This document shows positions 1-7,267 of a stretch of DNA of 35,208 bases, in pieces. The DNA comes from Segetibacter sp. Its GTDB lineage: Bacteria; Bacteroidota; Bacteroidia; Chitinophagales; Chitinophagaceae. The DNA lies in contig JAQBNO010000157.1 in assembly GCA_028288485.1 (NCBI GenBank), positions 1-35,208 on the forward strand, in the 5' to 3' direction. Every line of letters starts with the position of its first letter. The first letter of the stretch is position 1. The notes beneath the pieces are model-generated. The model saw only the letters and a program-made list of their open reading frames with translations, had not been told where the DNA came from and did no database searches. A program made the position numbers and the translations under genes.

Positions 1-31
1 GCTCAGCGTAAAAACTACTACCCTACGTTCC

Positions 32-70
32 ATTAAATATTAAAAAGTTGAACTGAGCGTAGCAACGATG
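32..70 (+). repeat. Dispersed repeat family A, partial copy
   Basis: This stretch matches the 3' part of two longer copies at 8183-8278 and, inverted, at 14376-14473. The shared core is an AT-rich TATTAAAAA run followed by GTTGAACTGAGCGTAGCAAC. It lies in the otherwise gene-free first 199 bases, where I see no coding signal on either strand. Confidence 0.6.
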
Positions 71-199
71 CTTAACCGGAGTAGTAAAGCCTGTACCAAA
101 AAAATCGTAACGTATATTAAAGGAACGGCGTTCGCTTTTTGAGCGACATTCATAGCATCGTTTTTGCAATAATGCAGAAACCTTTTTCGAAAGCGTTAC

Positions 200-1015
200 A
201 TGCAAAGTCACTATATCACTCAGAACAATTCTACTATTCACTACCGCAAATTTGGTGATGGGCCCAAGCTATTGTTTTGCTTTCATGGTTATGGAAGAGA
301 GGCAGATACTTTTTCCTTTTTGGAAAGGAGGTTGGGTAATTTGTATACGATTGTTGCAATTGACATTCCCTTTCACGGGCAAACTGAATGGAACGACGAG
401 CTGATTGTTAAGCCAAAATACCTGCAACAAACGCTGTTGCAAATAAGAAGCTCGTTAAAAAAAGAAAATTTGAAATTCAGCCTCCTGGGATTTAGTATGG
501 GAGGACGAATTGCCCTATACCTTACCCAACTAATGGCCGACCAGGTTGAACGGCTCGTGCTGCTTGCACCCGATGGCTTAAACTTTAACTTCTGGAGGTG
601 GCTGGGAAGCGATACCTGGCTGGGAAATAAAATATTGCATTATACTATACATCATCCTTCATGTGCTTTATGGATTCTTAAAAAAGCGGAAGACTGGAAA
701 GTGATCCATAGAAGCATGGCTAATTATGTTCGGTTTTATATCGAGGATGAAGAATACCGGTTCATATTGTATCACCGCTATATCTCTATGCGCAAGTTCA
801 AGCCAACATTAAGTAAGTTGAAGCAGTTCATCAGGCAGTTCAGGATACCGGTTAAAATGATGTTTGGATCGTTCGACAGGGTTATACCTTACCAGGGTGG
901 CGAAAGATTTAAGGAAGGCATCGAAGAATTTGCTTCGATGAAAGTAGTGGAGGCGGGGCATAACTTACTCAGCGAAGTGCAGGTTGGTAAAATAGCGCAA
1001 TTAATTAATGAGTAA
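200..1015 (+). CDS. Alpha/beta hydrolase
   Basis: The 271-residue protein has the alpha/beta hydrolase layout. An HG oxyanion-hole motif is at residues 29-30, the nucleophile elbow GFSMGG at 97-102 puts the catalytic serine at 99, an aspartate in FGSFD is near 226, and the histidine in EAGHN is at 254. All three members of the triad are therefore present and correctly ordered. No signal peptide is seen, so it is probably cytoplasmic. The substrate cannot be told from sequence; esterase or lipase-like roles are typical of the fold. The ATG at 200 is the first in frame and the length is normal for the family. The glycosyltransferase gene starts only 3 bases after the stop, so the two are probably co-transcribed. 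Confidence 0.88.
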   Translation: MQSHYITQNNSTIHYRKFGDGPKLLFCFHGYGREADTFSFLERRLGNLYTIVAIDIPFHGQTEWNDELIVKPKYLQQTLLQIRSSLKKENLKFSLLGFSMGGRIALYLTQLMADQVERLVLLAPDGLNFNFWRWLGSDTWLGNKILHYTIHHPSCALWILKKAEDWKVIHRSMANYVRFYIEDEEYRFILYHRYISMRKFKPTLSKLKQFIRQFRIPVKMMFGSFDRVIPYQGGERFKEGIEEFASMKVVEAGHNLLSEVQVGKIAQLINE

Positions 1016-1018
1016 TTC

Positions 1019-2185
1019 TTGTTTTCTTTGCCACTAATGGCAGTTTTCCTTTTGGTGTTTATCGTGGTGTTACTGGTATGTCACGCAGTACTTATAGAAA
1101 CGTATCGTAAGTGGTTTCTGAAAGTAAAGCTGTTTGATCCTTCACCTGCTATAAAGCCTGCTATTTTTTTTACGGTGATCATTCCTGCCCGGAACGAAGA
1201 AGATCGAATAGGAAAATGTCTTGAAACAATTCTGCAACAAGATTACCCGGTGCATTTATTTGAGGTAATTGTAGCTGACGATTATTCTAGCGATAATACT
1301 GCCCCGGTTGTACAGTCTTTGCAAAAGCAATTCCCCCACCTTCACTTACTTCAACTCGAAAAGGTTGTGGGCAGCAACAAGTTAAACAGCTATAAGAAAA
1401 AAGCGATTGAACTTGCTATTCAACAGGCGAAGGGCGAGTGGATTGTAACTACCGATGCTGATTGCGCCGTGTCGCAACATTGGTTATTCAACCTCGCGAA
1501 TTTTATTCAACAGTACAATTCCGTTTTTGTAGCAGCACCTGTAAAATTTACCAACACCGGTTCTTTCGTTTCCATTTTTCAATGTCTCGATTTTATAAGC
1601 CTTCAGGGAATTACCGCCGCTTCTGTTTATCATGGTTTTCACAGCATGTGTAATGGAGCAAACCTTGCCTATAAAAAACAGGTTTTTTACGAAGTGGATG
1701 GATTTAAAGGCATCGACAAAATTGCCAGTGGCGACGATATGCTGCTAATGCATAAAATTTATGTCAGGTACAAAAAGCAGGTCCATTTCCTGTTGTCGCA
1801 GCCATCGATCGTAGAAACACTTCCTATGGAAACGTGGAAAGATTTTATTAACCAACGAATTCGTTGGGCAAGTAAAGCCGATAAGTTTGACGATACAAGA
1901 ATTCTGGCGGTTCTGGTGTTCATCTACCTGTTAAATCTTTCATTTTTAATACTGCCGTTTGCTGCAATCTGGAATAGAAATGTTTGGTGGTATTGGCTTG
2001 CTATGCTTGCTGCAAAAACAGTGATTGATTTAAGATTTATGGTGCCGGTCGCAAAGTTTTTTGGGGAAGAAAAATTATTGTGGTGGTTCCCGGTAATGCA
2101 GCCGTTTCATATTGTGTATACTGTCATCGCTGGCTGGTTGGGAAAGTTTGGAAAGTACACGTGGAAGGGGAGAGAGGTGAAGTGA
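1019..2185 (+). CDS. Membrane family 2 glycosyltransferase
   Basis: This is a processive-type GT2 enzyme that transfers a sugar from a nucleotide donor at the inner membrane. Numbered from the TTG start, there is an N-terminal membrane helix (about 3-27), a GT-A core with DD at 87-88, the metal-binding DAD at 146-148, GDD at 238-240 and the QRIRW acceptor motif at 279-283. Two or three further helices lie at the C-terminus (about 295-375). The order D, DxD, GDD, QxxRW is that of cellulose-, chitin- and hyaluronan-synthase-like GT2 proteins, but at 388 residues this is a compact version. The start is uncertain: TTG at 1019 follows the hydrolase stop by 3 bases, and the first in-frame ATG is at 1037. 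The acceptor and product are unknown. The pairing with a hydrolase suggests lipid or polysaccharide modification, which is inference. Confidence 0.88.
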   Translation: MFSLPLMAVFLLVFIVVLLVCHAVLIETYRKWFLKVKLFDPSPAIKPAIFFTVIIPARNEEDRIGKCLETILQQDYPVHLFEVIVADDYSSDNTAPVVQSLQKQFPHLHLLQLEKVVGSNKLNSYKKKAIELAIQQAKGEWIVTTDADCAVSQHWLFNLANFIQQYNSVFVAAPVKFTNTGSFVSIFQCLDFISLQGITAASVYHGFHSMCNGANLAYKKQVFYEVDGFKGIDKIASGDDMLLMHKIYVRYKKQVHFLLSQPSIVETLPMETWKDFINQRIRWASKADKFDDTRILAVLVFIYLLNLSFLILPFAAIWNRNVWWYWLAMLAAKTVIDLRFMVPVAKFFGEEKLLWWFPVMQPFHIVYTVIAGWLGKFGKYTWKGREVK

Positions 2186-2194
2186 GGTTAGTCT

Positions 2195-2262
2195 CCCAGA
2201 TACCCGTTGCCACTTAACGGTTACCTGATACCGGAAACCAGTAACTGGTAACCGGTAACTTC
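2195..2262. repeat. Short GGTAAC-type simple repeat
   Basis: Just upstream of the permease gene the units CGGTTACC, CAGTAACTGG and GGTAACCGGTAAC follow one another with near-palindromic symmetry. A shorter run of the same unit (GGTAACTGGTAAC) occurs near 12252, inside the 3' end of the fatty acid hydroxylase-family gene. The function is unknown. Confidence 0.45.
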
Positions 2263-2277
2263 TTATTTTCGCTTCAC

Positions 2278-3360
2278 ATGTCCTCATCCAACTCATATAC
2301 ACAGGCTTTTTGGAAACGCCTTAAAAAGAACAAAGGGGCGATGTTTGGGTTGGTGATTATAACCTTATCGGTTGTTGTTGCTGTTTTTGCCTATTTTATT
2401 GCTCCTGACCACACACCTAACGCAAACAGGATGACGGTTGAAATTGGAGGCGAAAAGCCAGGATTTCAGATGCATTTTTTAAAAATAAAAAATGCAGGTG
2501 AAGAACATACATCTTTCTTCACCTGGCTGGTTAACGGGAAAACGGAAACATATACCTTACTTCCCATAACTTCTTTTGAAAAAGTAAACGATAGCATAAT
2601 TGTTCAGAAGTTTATTGATGAAGGGATAAGTGAAAGGCAATCGTATCATAGCTCCCACCTGGAAGCTGGTTTTGTGACCACCAAAACTTTTGCACTCGGC
2701 AGCGACAAATTCGGCCGCGATATCTTAAGCAGGTTGATAGTAGGCATCAGGGTGAGTTTAAGTGTTGGTTTGATTGCTGTAACCATTTCCGTTATTCTTG
2801 GTATTCTGTTAGGTTCTTTAGCCGGCTATTTCCGTGGCCGCGCCGATGATATTATTATGTGGTTTATTAATGTTATCTGGAGTATTCCTACCCTATTATT
2901 GGTATTTGCATTAACCTTATTACTAGGTAAAGGTTTCTGGCAAGTGTTCATTGCAGTAGGCTTAACCATGTGGGTAAATGTTGCACGGCTGGTTCGTGGA
3001 CAGGTAATGGCAGTAAGAGAACTGGAGTTTATTGAGGCAACGCGAGCTTTAGGCTTTTCACACACCCGGACTATCGTCTTTCATATTCTTCCAAATATTC
3101 TTGGGCCTGTAATGGTGATAGCCGCCAGCAATTTTGCTGCAGCGATCGTTATAGAAGCGGGACTGAGTTTTTTGGGAGTCGGCGTTCAGCCGCCGCAACC
3201 AAGTTGGGGGTTGATGATCAAAGAGAATTACAACTTTATTATTACCCATAACCCTATGCTGGCCCTTGCTCCTGGCATTGCCATCATGCTCCTGGTTCTT
3301 GCTTTTAATTTATTAGGGAACGGCTTGCGGGATGCTTTAAATGTAAGAGGCAAATTGTAA
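2278..3360 (+). CDS. ABC transporter permease, OppC/DppC type
   Basis: This is an integral-membrane subunit of a binding-protein-dependent ABC importer of the oligopeptide/dipeptide class. After an N-terminal cytoplasmic stretch and first helix (about 20-42) comes a long non-membrane segment of about 90 residues, then five helices from about 145 to the end. The cytoplasmic EAA loop that docks on the ATPase is visible around 247-270 (EATRALG then ILPN). The N-terminal KKNKGAMFG is typical of OppC. The periplasmic insertion between helices 1 and 2 (about 43-135) is longer than in E. coli OppC. No partner permease, ATPase or binding protein is adjacent, which is common for Opp genes in Bacteroidota. 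The ATG at 2278 gives a normal N-terminus. Confidence 0.88.
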   Translation: MSSSNSYTQAFWKRLKKNKGAMFGLVIITLSVVVAVFAYFIAPDHTPNANRMTVEIGGEKPGFQMHFLKIKNAGEEHTSFFTWLVNGKTETYTLLPITSFEKVNDSIIVQKFIDEGISERQSYHSSHLEAGFVTTKTFALGSDKFGRDILSRLIVGIRVSLSVGLIAVTISVILGILLGSLAGYFRGRADDIIMWFINVIWSIPTLLLVFALTLLLGKGFWQVFIAVGLTMWVNVARLVRGQVMAVRELEFIEATRALGFSHTRTIVFHILPNILGPVMVIAASNFAAAIVIEAGLSFLGVGVQPPQPSWGLMIKENYNFIITHNPMLALAPGIAIMLLVLAFNLLGNGLRDALNVRGKL

Positions 3361-3457
3361 CTGTGTTTAAGACGGTAGTACGCCCTGGCGATTATAGGAC
3401 CTATTCTATTTATCCTCCTTTTTTGGGTTACCAGCGGTAGAACTTCAATTTTTCATT

Positions 3458-3523
3458 GTTGCCACGCTCGCTTGTACCTTCACGCATTATTCAACCTGGC
3501 AGTTCACCCTGGGTTTGTCGAAG
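3458..3523 (+). repeat. Dispersed repeat family B, copy 1
   Basis: This begins with GTTGCCACGCTCGCTTGTAC and continues through ATTATTCAACCTGGCAGTT to TTTGTCGAAG. It aligns almost end to end with 27844-27911, with identical first 20 bases and a similar remainder. It lies in the gap between the convergent permease and Lrp-family genes. Confidence 0.65.
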
Positions 3524-3591
3524 TGGCGCACACGTGTAAAAAATCGCTCTTGAACTGTCTCAAAATTTGTGTTTGATATTTTGGCCCTGGT

Positions 3592-4062
3592 TTACATATT
3601 TGTAACATCAACGTTGCGGCTAAAACTTTCTTCGAGTGAAATAAAAGTTTCTGTTCTTTCGATACCTTTAATCTTTTGCAATTCATCGTGCAAAACATGT
3701 CGTAGCTGGTTTATATTTTTGCACACTATTTCTGCAAACATGCTATAGTTACCGGTAGTGTAATTTAAACGTACAATTTGTGGGATTTTTCTTAGTTCTT
3801 TCACAGCATCATCGTAAAGTGAACTTTTTTCCAGGTAAATGCCAATAAAAGCAATTACATCATAACCCATCGCTTTCAGATCCACATTCAACTTTGTTCC
3901 TTTTACAATCCCTATTTCCTGCAGCTTTTTGATGCGCACATGGATTGTTCCTCCTGAAACAAACAATTTTTTACCAAGGTCAGCGTAGGAAATCTCGGCC
4001 GTTTCCATCATTTCATGTATGATCTGGTAGTCGAGTTTGTCAAGATTTAATTTCGCAGCCAT
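3592..4062 (-). CDS. Lrp/AsnC family transcriptional regulator
   Basis: The 156-residue protein has an N-terminal winged helix-turn-helix (LDYQIIHEMME through the recognition helix ending KKLQEIGIV, about 8-55) and a C-terminal RAM/AsnC ligand-binding and oligomerisation domain (about 65-150). Such regulators usually bind amino acids and control their metabolism as octamers; the effector here is unknown. I start at the ATG at 4062, which gives MAAKLNLDKLD and the usual family length. An upstream ATG at 4101 would add 13 basic residues ahead of the domain and is less likely. The gene points away from the tandem tRNA-like RNA unit that begins 146 bases upstream, so the two may share a divergent control region. 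Confidence 0.9.
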   Translation of the reverse strand: MAAKLNLDKLDYQIIHEMMETAEISYADLGKKLFVSGGTIHVRIKKLQEIGIVKGTKLNVDLKAMGYDVIAFIGIYLEKSSLYDDAVKELRKIPQIVRLNYTTGNYSMFAEIVCKNINQLRHVLHDELQKIKGIERTETFISLEESFSRNVDVTNM

Positions 4063-4208
4063 TTTTAAATATTTTATTGTAAATTTTCTAACTACTCTCA
4101 CAAATATGTGAATTATTTCTAAATATTTAAAATAATACTTGAATAATTTTCAACAAAAAAAGAAAAGTCTGTAATATTGCATTATCAAAGTTCATTGAAC
4201 GGATATAC

Positions 4209-4380
4209 TGTGGGGTGATGAAATTTTTGGCAGACATGCCCTCTTGTCTCGGGGGTGAGGATCACGGGATAAATTTAAGCGTAGAGCCGACTGTTCCTTG
4301 CGTTCGGCCGACCAGGGTTGACCACTAAACTTTGCGTTTAAGCTAACTGCCTCGTGGAGGTTCGACCCCTCCCCCTACAG
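4209..4380 (+). ncRNA. tRNA-like RNA with giant variable arm, copy 1
   Basis: The sequence folds as a class II tRNA. Acceptor strands 4209-4215 and 4373-4379 form 7 pairs (one G-U). A 3-pair D stem (4218-4220/4235-4237) has GG in its loop. The anticodon stem 4239-4243/4251-4255 closes a 7-base loop, TTGTCTC, which would put GTC in the anticodon. A 5-pair T stem (4356-4360/4368-4372) closes the canonical-looking loop TTCGACC. G at 4380 sits in the discriminator position and CCA is not encoded. T8, G26 and T33 are present. Between anticodon stem and T stem lies about 100 bases instead of the usual 4-20. A GAGG/CCTC stem (4257-4260/4350-4353) bounds it, and it contains a 9-12 pair helix (4274-4285/4331-4342) and a hairpin (4286-4290/4304-4308). 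The tRNA body resembles tRNA-Leu, while the GTC anticodon and G73 match tRNA-Asp identity. The function is unknown. Confidence 0.75.
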
Positions 4381-4449
4381 CTATTTGAAGTCTCAATACC
4401 TATGAAAACCAGTTTCTCTAAAATTTATAAAAGAAGTTCTTATTTATAC

Positions 4450-4611
4450 TGTGGAGTGATGAAATTTTTGGCAGACATGCCCTCTTGTCTCGGGGGTGAG
4501 GATTACGGGATAAACGAAGTGTAGTGCCTTCCGCAAGGAAGACCGGGGTGGACCACCACAACATTGCGCTTTGCTAACTGCCTCGTGTAGGTTCGATCCC
4601 TACTTCCACAG
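4450..4611 (+). ncRNA. tRNA-like RNA with giant variable arm, copy 2
   Basis: This second copy begins 241 bases downstream. It keeps the whole fold although paired bases have changed. Acceptor strands are 4450-4456 and 4604-4610, with one G-C pair replaced by A-T. The T stem 4587-4591/4599-4603 has a G-C to T-A change around the loop TTCGATC. The long inner helix is 4515-4524/4564-4573 and includes a T-A to C-G change. The inner hairpin is wholly different in sequence but still pairs: 4528-4532/4537-4541 closed by a GCAA tetraloop. The D arm, anticodon loop, the ACGGGATAAA element and GCTAACTGCCTCGT are identical to copy 1 apart from one base before ACGGG. Such compensatory changes indicate selection on RNA structure. 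A terminator follows within 10 bases. Confidence 0.75.
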
Positions 4612-4617
4612 CTCTCT

Positions 4618-4663
4618 AAGCCTCAACCCTTTCTCAGTGTGTATTTGGTTGGGGCTTTTTTGT
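4618..4663 (+). terminator. Rho-independent terminator of the tRNA-like RNA unit
   Basis: AGCCTCAACC pairs with GGTTGGGGCT (10 pairs, one G-U) around an 18-base loop and runs into TTTTTT. It lies directly after copy 2, so both copies can be made as one short transcript ending here. Confidence 0.8.
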
Positions 4664-4752
4664 TTTTATTAGTTGTGCTTCTCCGTTGCTAGAAATAGCT
4701 TCAATTGCGATAGCAGACCTCTCTTACAAACCAATGAATCTCTCCTGATCAT

Positions 4753-5277
4753 TTAATCCGCCTTGACCAAAACTCTTCTCCACTTTTTAAAGTCACCCAT
4801 ACCGATAATTAATGTGTCTCCCTTCAGTTTAAATTGTCTTGGTTGATCGGTATTTATAAAATAAGGAACCGTGCCACCGTTTACATGATGAGTAATAATT
4901 GAATTTTTGTGGTCTATCGAATAAGTGCCGAAATAGCCGAAGGCGTAATTCCAGGAATAATCGTATAAATCAAGTAAATGGCTTTTTGCAGAATCCCTGG
5001 GAAGATGAAAAGGGATCTCAGAAGAAACGTTTAAGCTGACAATGTGATTACTCGTATAAGTAAAATATCCTTTTGGATTTTTTCCATACGGATATTCCCA
5101 CTGGTTTTTAATAGAATCGAAGTTCGAATATTCAACCAATCTCCATGTACCCACTAATTTGTTTACCTGTAATTTTGTTTTAAGAGGTCTTATAACTGTA
5201 GTTTTTATTTGTCCATACGAATTATCAACAGCAATAAAAATCAAAATCAATGCTGCCAGGGATTTTACATTTTTCAT
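4753..5277 (-). CDS. Secreted lipocalin-like domain protein
   Basis: The 174-residue protein begins with a clear signal peptide (KNVKSLAALILIFIAVDNSYG, cleavage near residue 22). The mature part starts LVGTWRLVEY around residue 40 and continues through PKGYFTYTSNHIVSL and a C-terminal RQFKLKGDTLIIG. This is the pattern of the lipocalin-like (Lipocalin_5-type) domain, a beta-barrel found in many Bacteroidota exported proteins. The likely place is the periplasm; the ligand is unknown. It is transcribed away from gmk and toward the terminator of the tRNA-like RNA unit. No operon partner is visible. Confidence 0.75.
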   Translation of the reverse strand: MKNVKSLAALILIFIAVDNSYGQIKTTVIRPLKTKLQVNKLVGTWRLVEYSNFDSIKNQWEYPYGKNPKGYFTYTSNHIVSLNVSSEIPFHLPRDSAKSHLLDLYDYSWNYAFGYFGTYSIDHKNSIITHHVNGGTVPYFINTDQPRQFKLKGDTLIIGMGDFKKWRRVLVKAD

Positions 5278-5766
5278 GCTGTCGCAATTTGCTTGTTTTA
5301 ATTAAAGTTTTTTTTAAGTTCGGTATTTGAAACAGGATTGGAATCAGTAATCACACGAACTTTATTTGCTTTTACTATCTTTTGCCTTAGGTGTCCCTTA
5401 ACAACAGTGAAAACCGGCTAAAAAAGCACCCACAGCAGATTTGCATTAGGTGTTTTAATCAAATAATCTGTAAGCGATTTCGCATCAAGTTTAATTAATC
5501 CTTTAAGCTTCCCGATTTTCTTACAAATTCCTGTATTAAAAGTTCAAGTGTCTACTTAATTTCCTAAAACTGGTGACACCTTTTAATTCTTCTAGCTCAA
5601 AGGCTCCAGCAGCTACTTTTGCACACGTGACCGCCACCGACCAAATGGGTGAAAACACTACAGGGAAATTGAAGGTAGCTCCCTTTCTTCTTATCCTTTT
5701 AGAAAACATCCTACGATTACTGTTACTGGTTGACATTACTTTCCTTTATTTGCATTTTATTTTGCT
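5278..5766. other. Gene-free region upstream of gmk
   Basis: About 490 bases separate the divergent lipocalin-like and gmk genes. On the minus strand around 5430-5520 a short stretch reads like protein (LIKLDAKSLTDYLIKTPNA) and then meets a stop. It could be a gene remnant, but I recognise no family. A plus-strand frame from 5573 overlaps the gmk start and looks like chance. No repeat or RNA is recognised. Confidence 0.4.
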
Positions 5767-6336
5767 ATGACCGGAAAAATCATCATCATTACGGCTCCTT
5801 CAGGTGCAGGTAAAACAAGCATTACGAGGTATTTATTGCATAAATACCCTAGGCTTGCTTTTTCGATAAGTGCTGCAACCAGGCCAGCAAGAGGCCAGGA
5901 AAAGAATGGCGTTGATTACTATTTTATGAGCGTAGAAGAATTCCAGGAAAAAATTAAAAACAATGACTTTGTGGAGTGGGAGATGGTGTATGAAGGTAAG
6001 TATTATGGCACTTTAAAAAGTGAGTTGGAAAGGATTTGGGCGGAAGGGAAAACGCCAATACTGGATATTGATGTGAAAGGTGCAATACATGTTCAGCAGC
6101 AGTTTCCGCAAACTTCGCTTTCGATTTTTGTGAAACCCCCTTCAGTAGAAGAATTAAAGAAAAGGTTGACAGGAAGAGGAACAGAGACACCTGAGAACAT
6201 TGCTACGCGGCTGAATAAAGCAACTTATGAATTATCGTTCTGTCATTCATTTAATGTAGTTGTCGTCAACGATGAACTCGGTCAAGCTTGTGCAGAAACA
6301 GAAGCTGCCATTAAAGCATTTACTATTATAGAATAA
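5767..6336 (+). CDS. gmk: Guanylate kinase
   Basis: This cytoplasmic enzyme phosphorylates GMP to GDP with ATP, an essential step in purine nucleotide synthesis and recycling. The 189-residue protein has the P-loop APSGAGKT at 10-17, the GMP-binding segment SAATRPARGQEKNGVDYYF (about 36-55), the DIDVKGA element near 100, and the RLTGRGTE lid arginines near 135. The length is normal. The ATG at 5767 gives the usual N-terminus. The stop codon overlaps the next start by one base (TAATG), which indicates translational coupling with the ArsC/Spx-like gene. Confidence 0.97.
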   Translation: MTGKIIIITAPSGAGKTSITRYLLHKYPRLAFSISAATRPARGQEKNGVDYYFMSVEEFQEKIKNNDFVEWEMVYEGKYYGTLKSELERIWAEGKTPILDIDVKGAIHVQQQFPQTSLSIFVKPPSVEELKKRLTGRGTETPENIATRLNKATYELSFCHSFNVVVVNDELGQACAETEAAIKAFTIIE

Positions 6337-6698
6337 TGATTAAAGTTTACGGGATTCCGAATTGTAATACGGTAAAGAAAGGATTGGACTGGTTAAAAGA
6401 GAACCAGGTGGAATACGAATTTCACGATTTTAAAAAGAAAGGGATCACCAAAGAAAAATTGGAGGAATGGGTAAAGAGCAGCGGATGGGAAAAGTTGGTA
6501 AACAAAAAAGGAACAACCTGGAGAACACTGCCTGTCGAAGAACAACAACAGATTACGAATAAGAGGTCCGCTATTAAATTGATGATTGAAAAACCTTCAA
6601 TAATCAAAAGACCGGTAATAGAATTAGATGGAAAATTATTTGTAGGCTTTGACGAAAGCCAATACAGCGAAAACTTTAAAAAGACATCGGCAGGTTAA
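6336..6698 (+). CDS. ArsC/Spx family (YffB-like) thioredoxin-fold protein
   Basis: The 120-residue protein starts with IKVYGIPNCNTVKKGLDWL, in which the single redox-type cysteine at 10 is followed by NTVKK as in the YffB subgroup of arsenate reductase-like proteins. The C-terminal part contains the K-RPVIE motif (KRPVIELDGKLFVGF) found across the family. True arsenate reductase activity is uncertain: YffB-type proteins are thought to act as glutathione- or thiol-dependent reductases, and Spx relatives are regulators. The start overlaps the gmk stop by one base, so the two are one transcription unit. Confidence 0.88.
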   Translation: MIKVYGIPNCNTVKKGLDWLKENQVEYEFHDFKKKGITKEKLEEWVKSSGWEKLVNKKGTTWRTLPVEEQQQITNKRSAIKLMIEKPSIIKRPVIELDGKLFVGFDESQYSENFKKTSAG

Positions 6699-6809
6699 AC
6701 ATTTGAATGGTTAATTGACCATCTCCTTCGCGTAAAGATTTCCACGTTTCGTTGTTCAATATAGAGCCCTCGCACCATTTTGTTTTATAATTCACTGCCC
6801 AGTATTCTT

Positions 6810-7159
6810 TTACACGGCTGCCTCATAAACTGATTTTTTGTCATTAAGTCCGAAAATTTTATTTCGTTTTGAAAGGATTTCAACAACTAAGTCAGGAGGT
6901 CCCATTATTCCTTTTTCCCAATCTATAATTTCTGCCCTTTCTTTTGCTACAAACACAATGTCGGGCTGGTATACATTTTTCTCGTTCAAATAGACGTCAA
7001 TGGGGGAATAGAGCACTTCTCCCAGGTCCCCGGCTTCAACTAATCTCTCAATTGCTTCGAAAATCGCTGATGCCCAGGAGTAGGGGCAGGTGAAAGAATT
7101 AATTCATCGTTTATTAGTTGGCATAATGTCCCTTCCGGCATGAATTCAAATGCTTCCAT
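6810..7159 (-). pseudogene. Frameshifted Uma2-family endonuclease gene
   Basis: Two reading frames together give a Uma2 (PD-(D/E)XK fold) protein. An ATG at 7159 starts MEAFEFMPEG and reaches ELILSPAPTPGHQ. The frame then shifts near 7070, and the match continues as AIFEAIERLVEAGDLGEVLYSPIDVYL, then YQPDIVF and PPDLVVEILS to a stop at 6810. The C-terminal quarter, which should carry the KxxxYE helix and final strands, is missing. The gene is therefore broken at least twice. Uma2 proteins are widespread in Bacteroidota and cyanobacteria in many copies. Two related loci lie at 14548-15634. Confidence 0.75.
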
Positions 7160-7267
7160 TCCAGTCCGTGGAGGTTTTATATCTGTTTCCTTATCCCACC
7201 TGTATTTTAATCAAAAGTTTGCAACGTATTAATTGTTACCACTAAATTACAGCTCAAATCATTTGCC

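Noticed and set aside
4218-4328. Short open frames starting MKFLADMPSCLGGED in both tRNA-like copies (36 and 21 codons)
   Set aside because: The frames start at the D stem and the shared residues lie in bases already fixed by the tRNA fold. They differ in length and end, and the compensatory changes favour RNA structure. A leader peptide is not excluded but is not needed to explain conservation.
4209-4611. Group I intron in a tRNA, or tmRNA
   Set aside because: The insert is in the variable arm, not the anticodon loop, and is only about 100 bases. I find no recognisable group I core sequences, and the 5' end and arms do not match tmRNA.
5573-5770. 65-codon plus-strand frame upstream of gmk
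   Set aside because: It overlaps the gmk start, has no recognisable domain, and its hydrophobic tail comes from a T-rich leader region.
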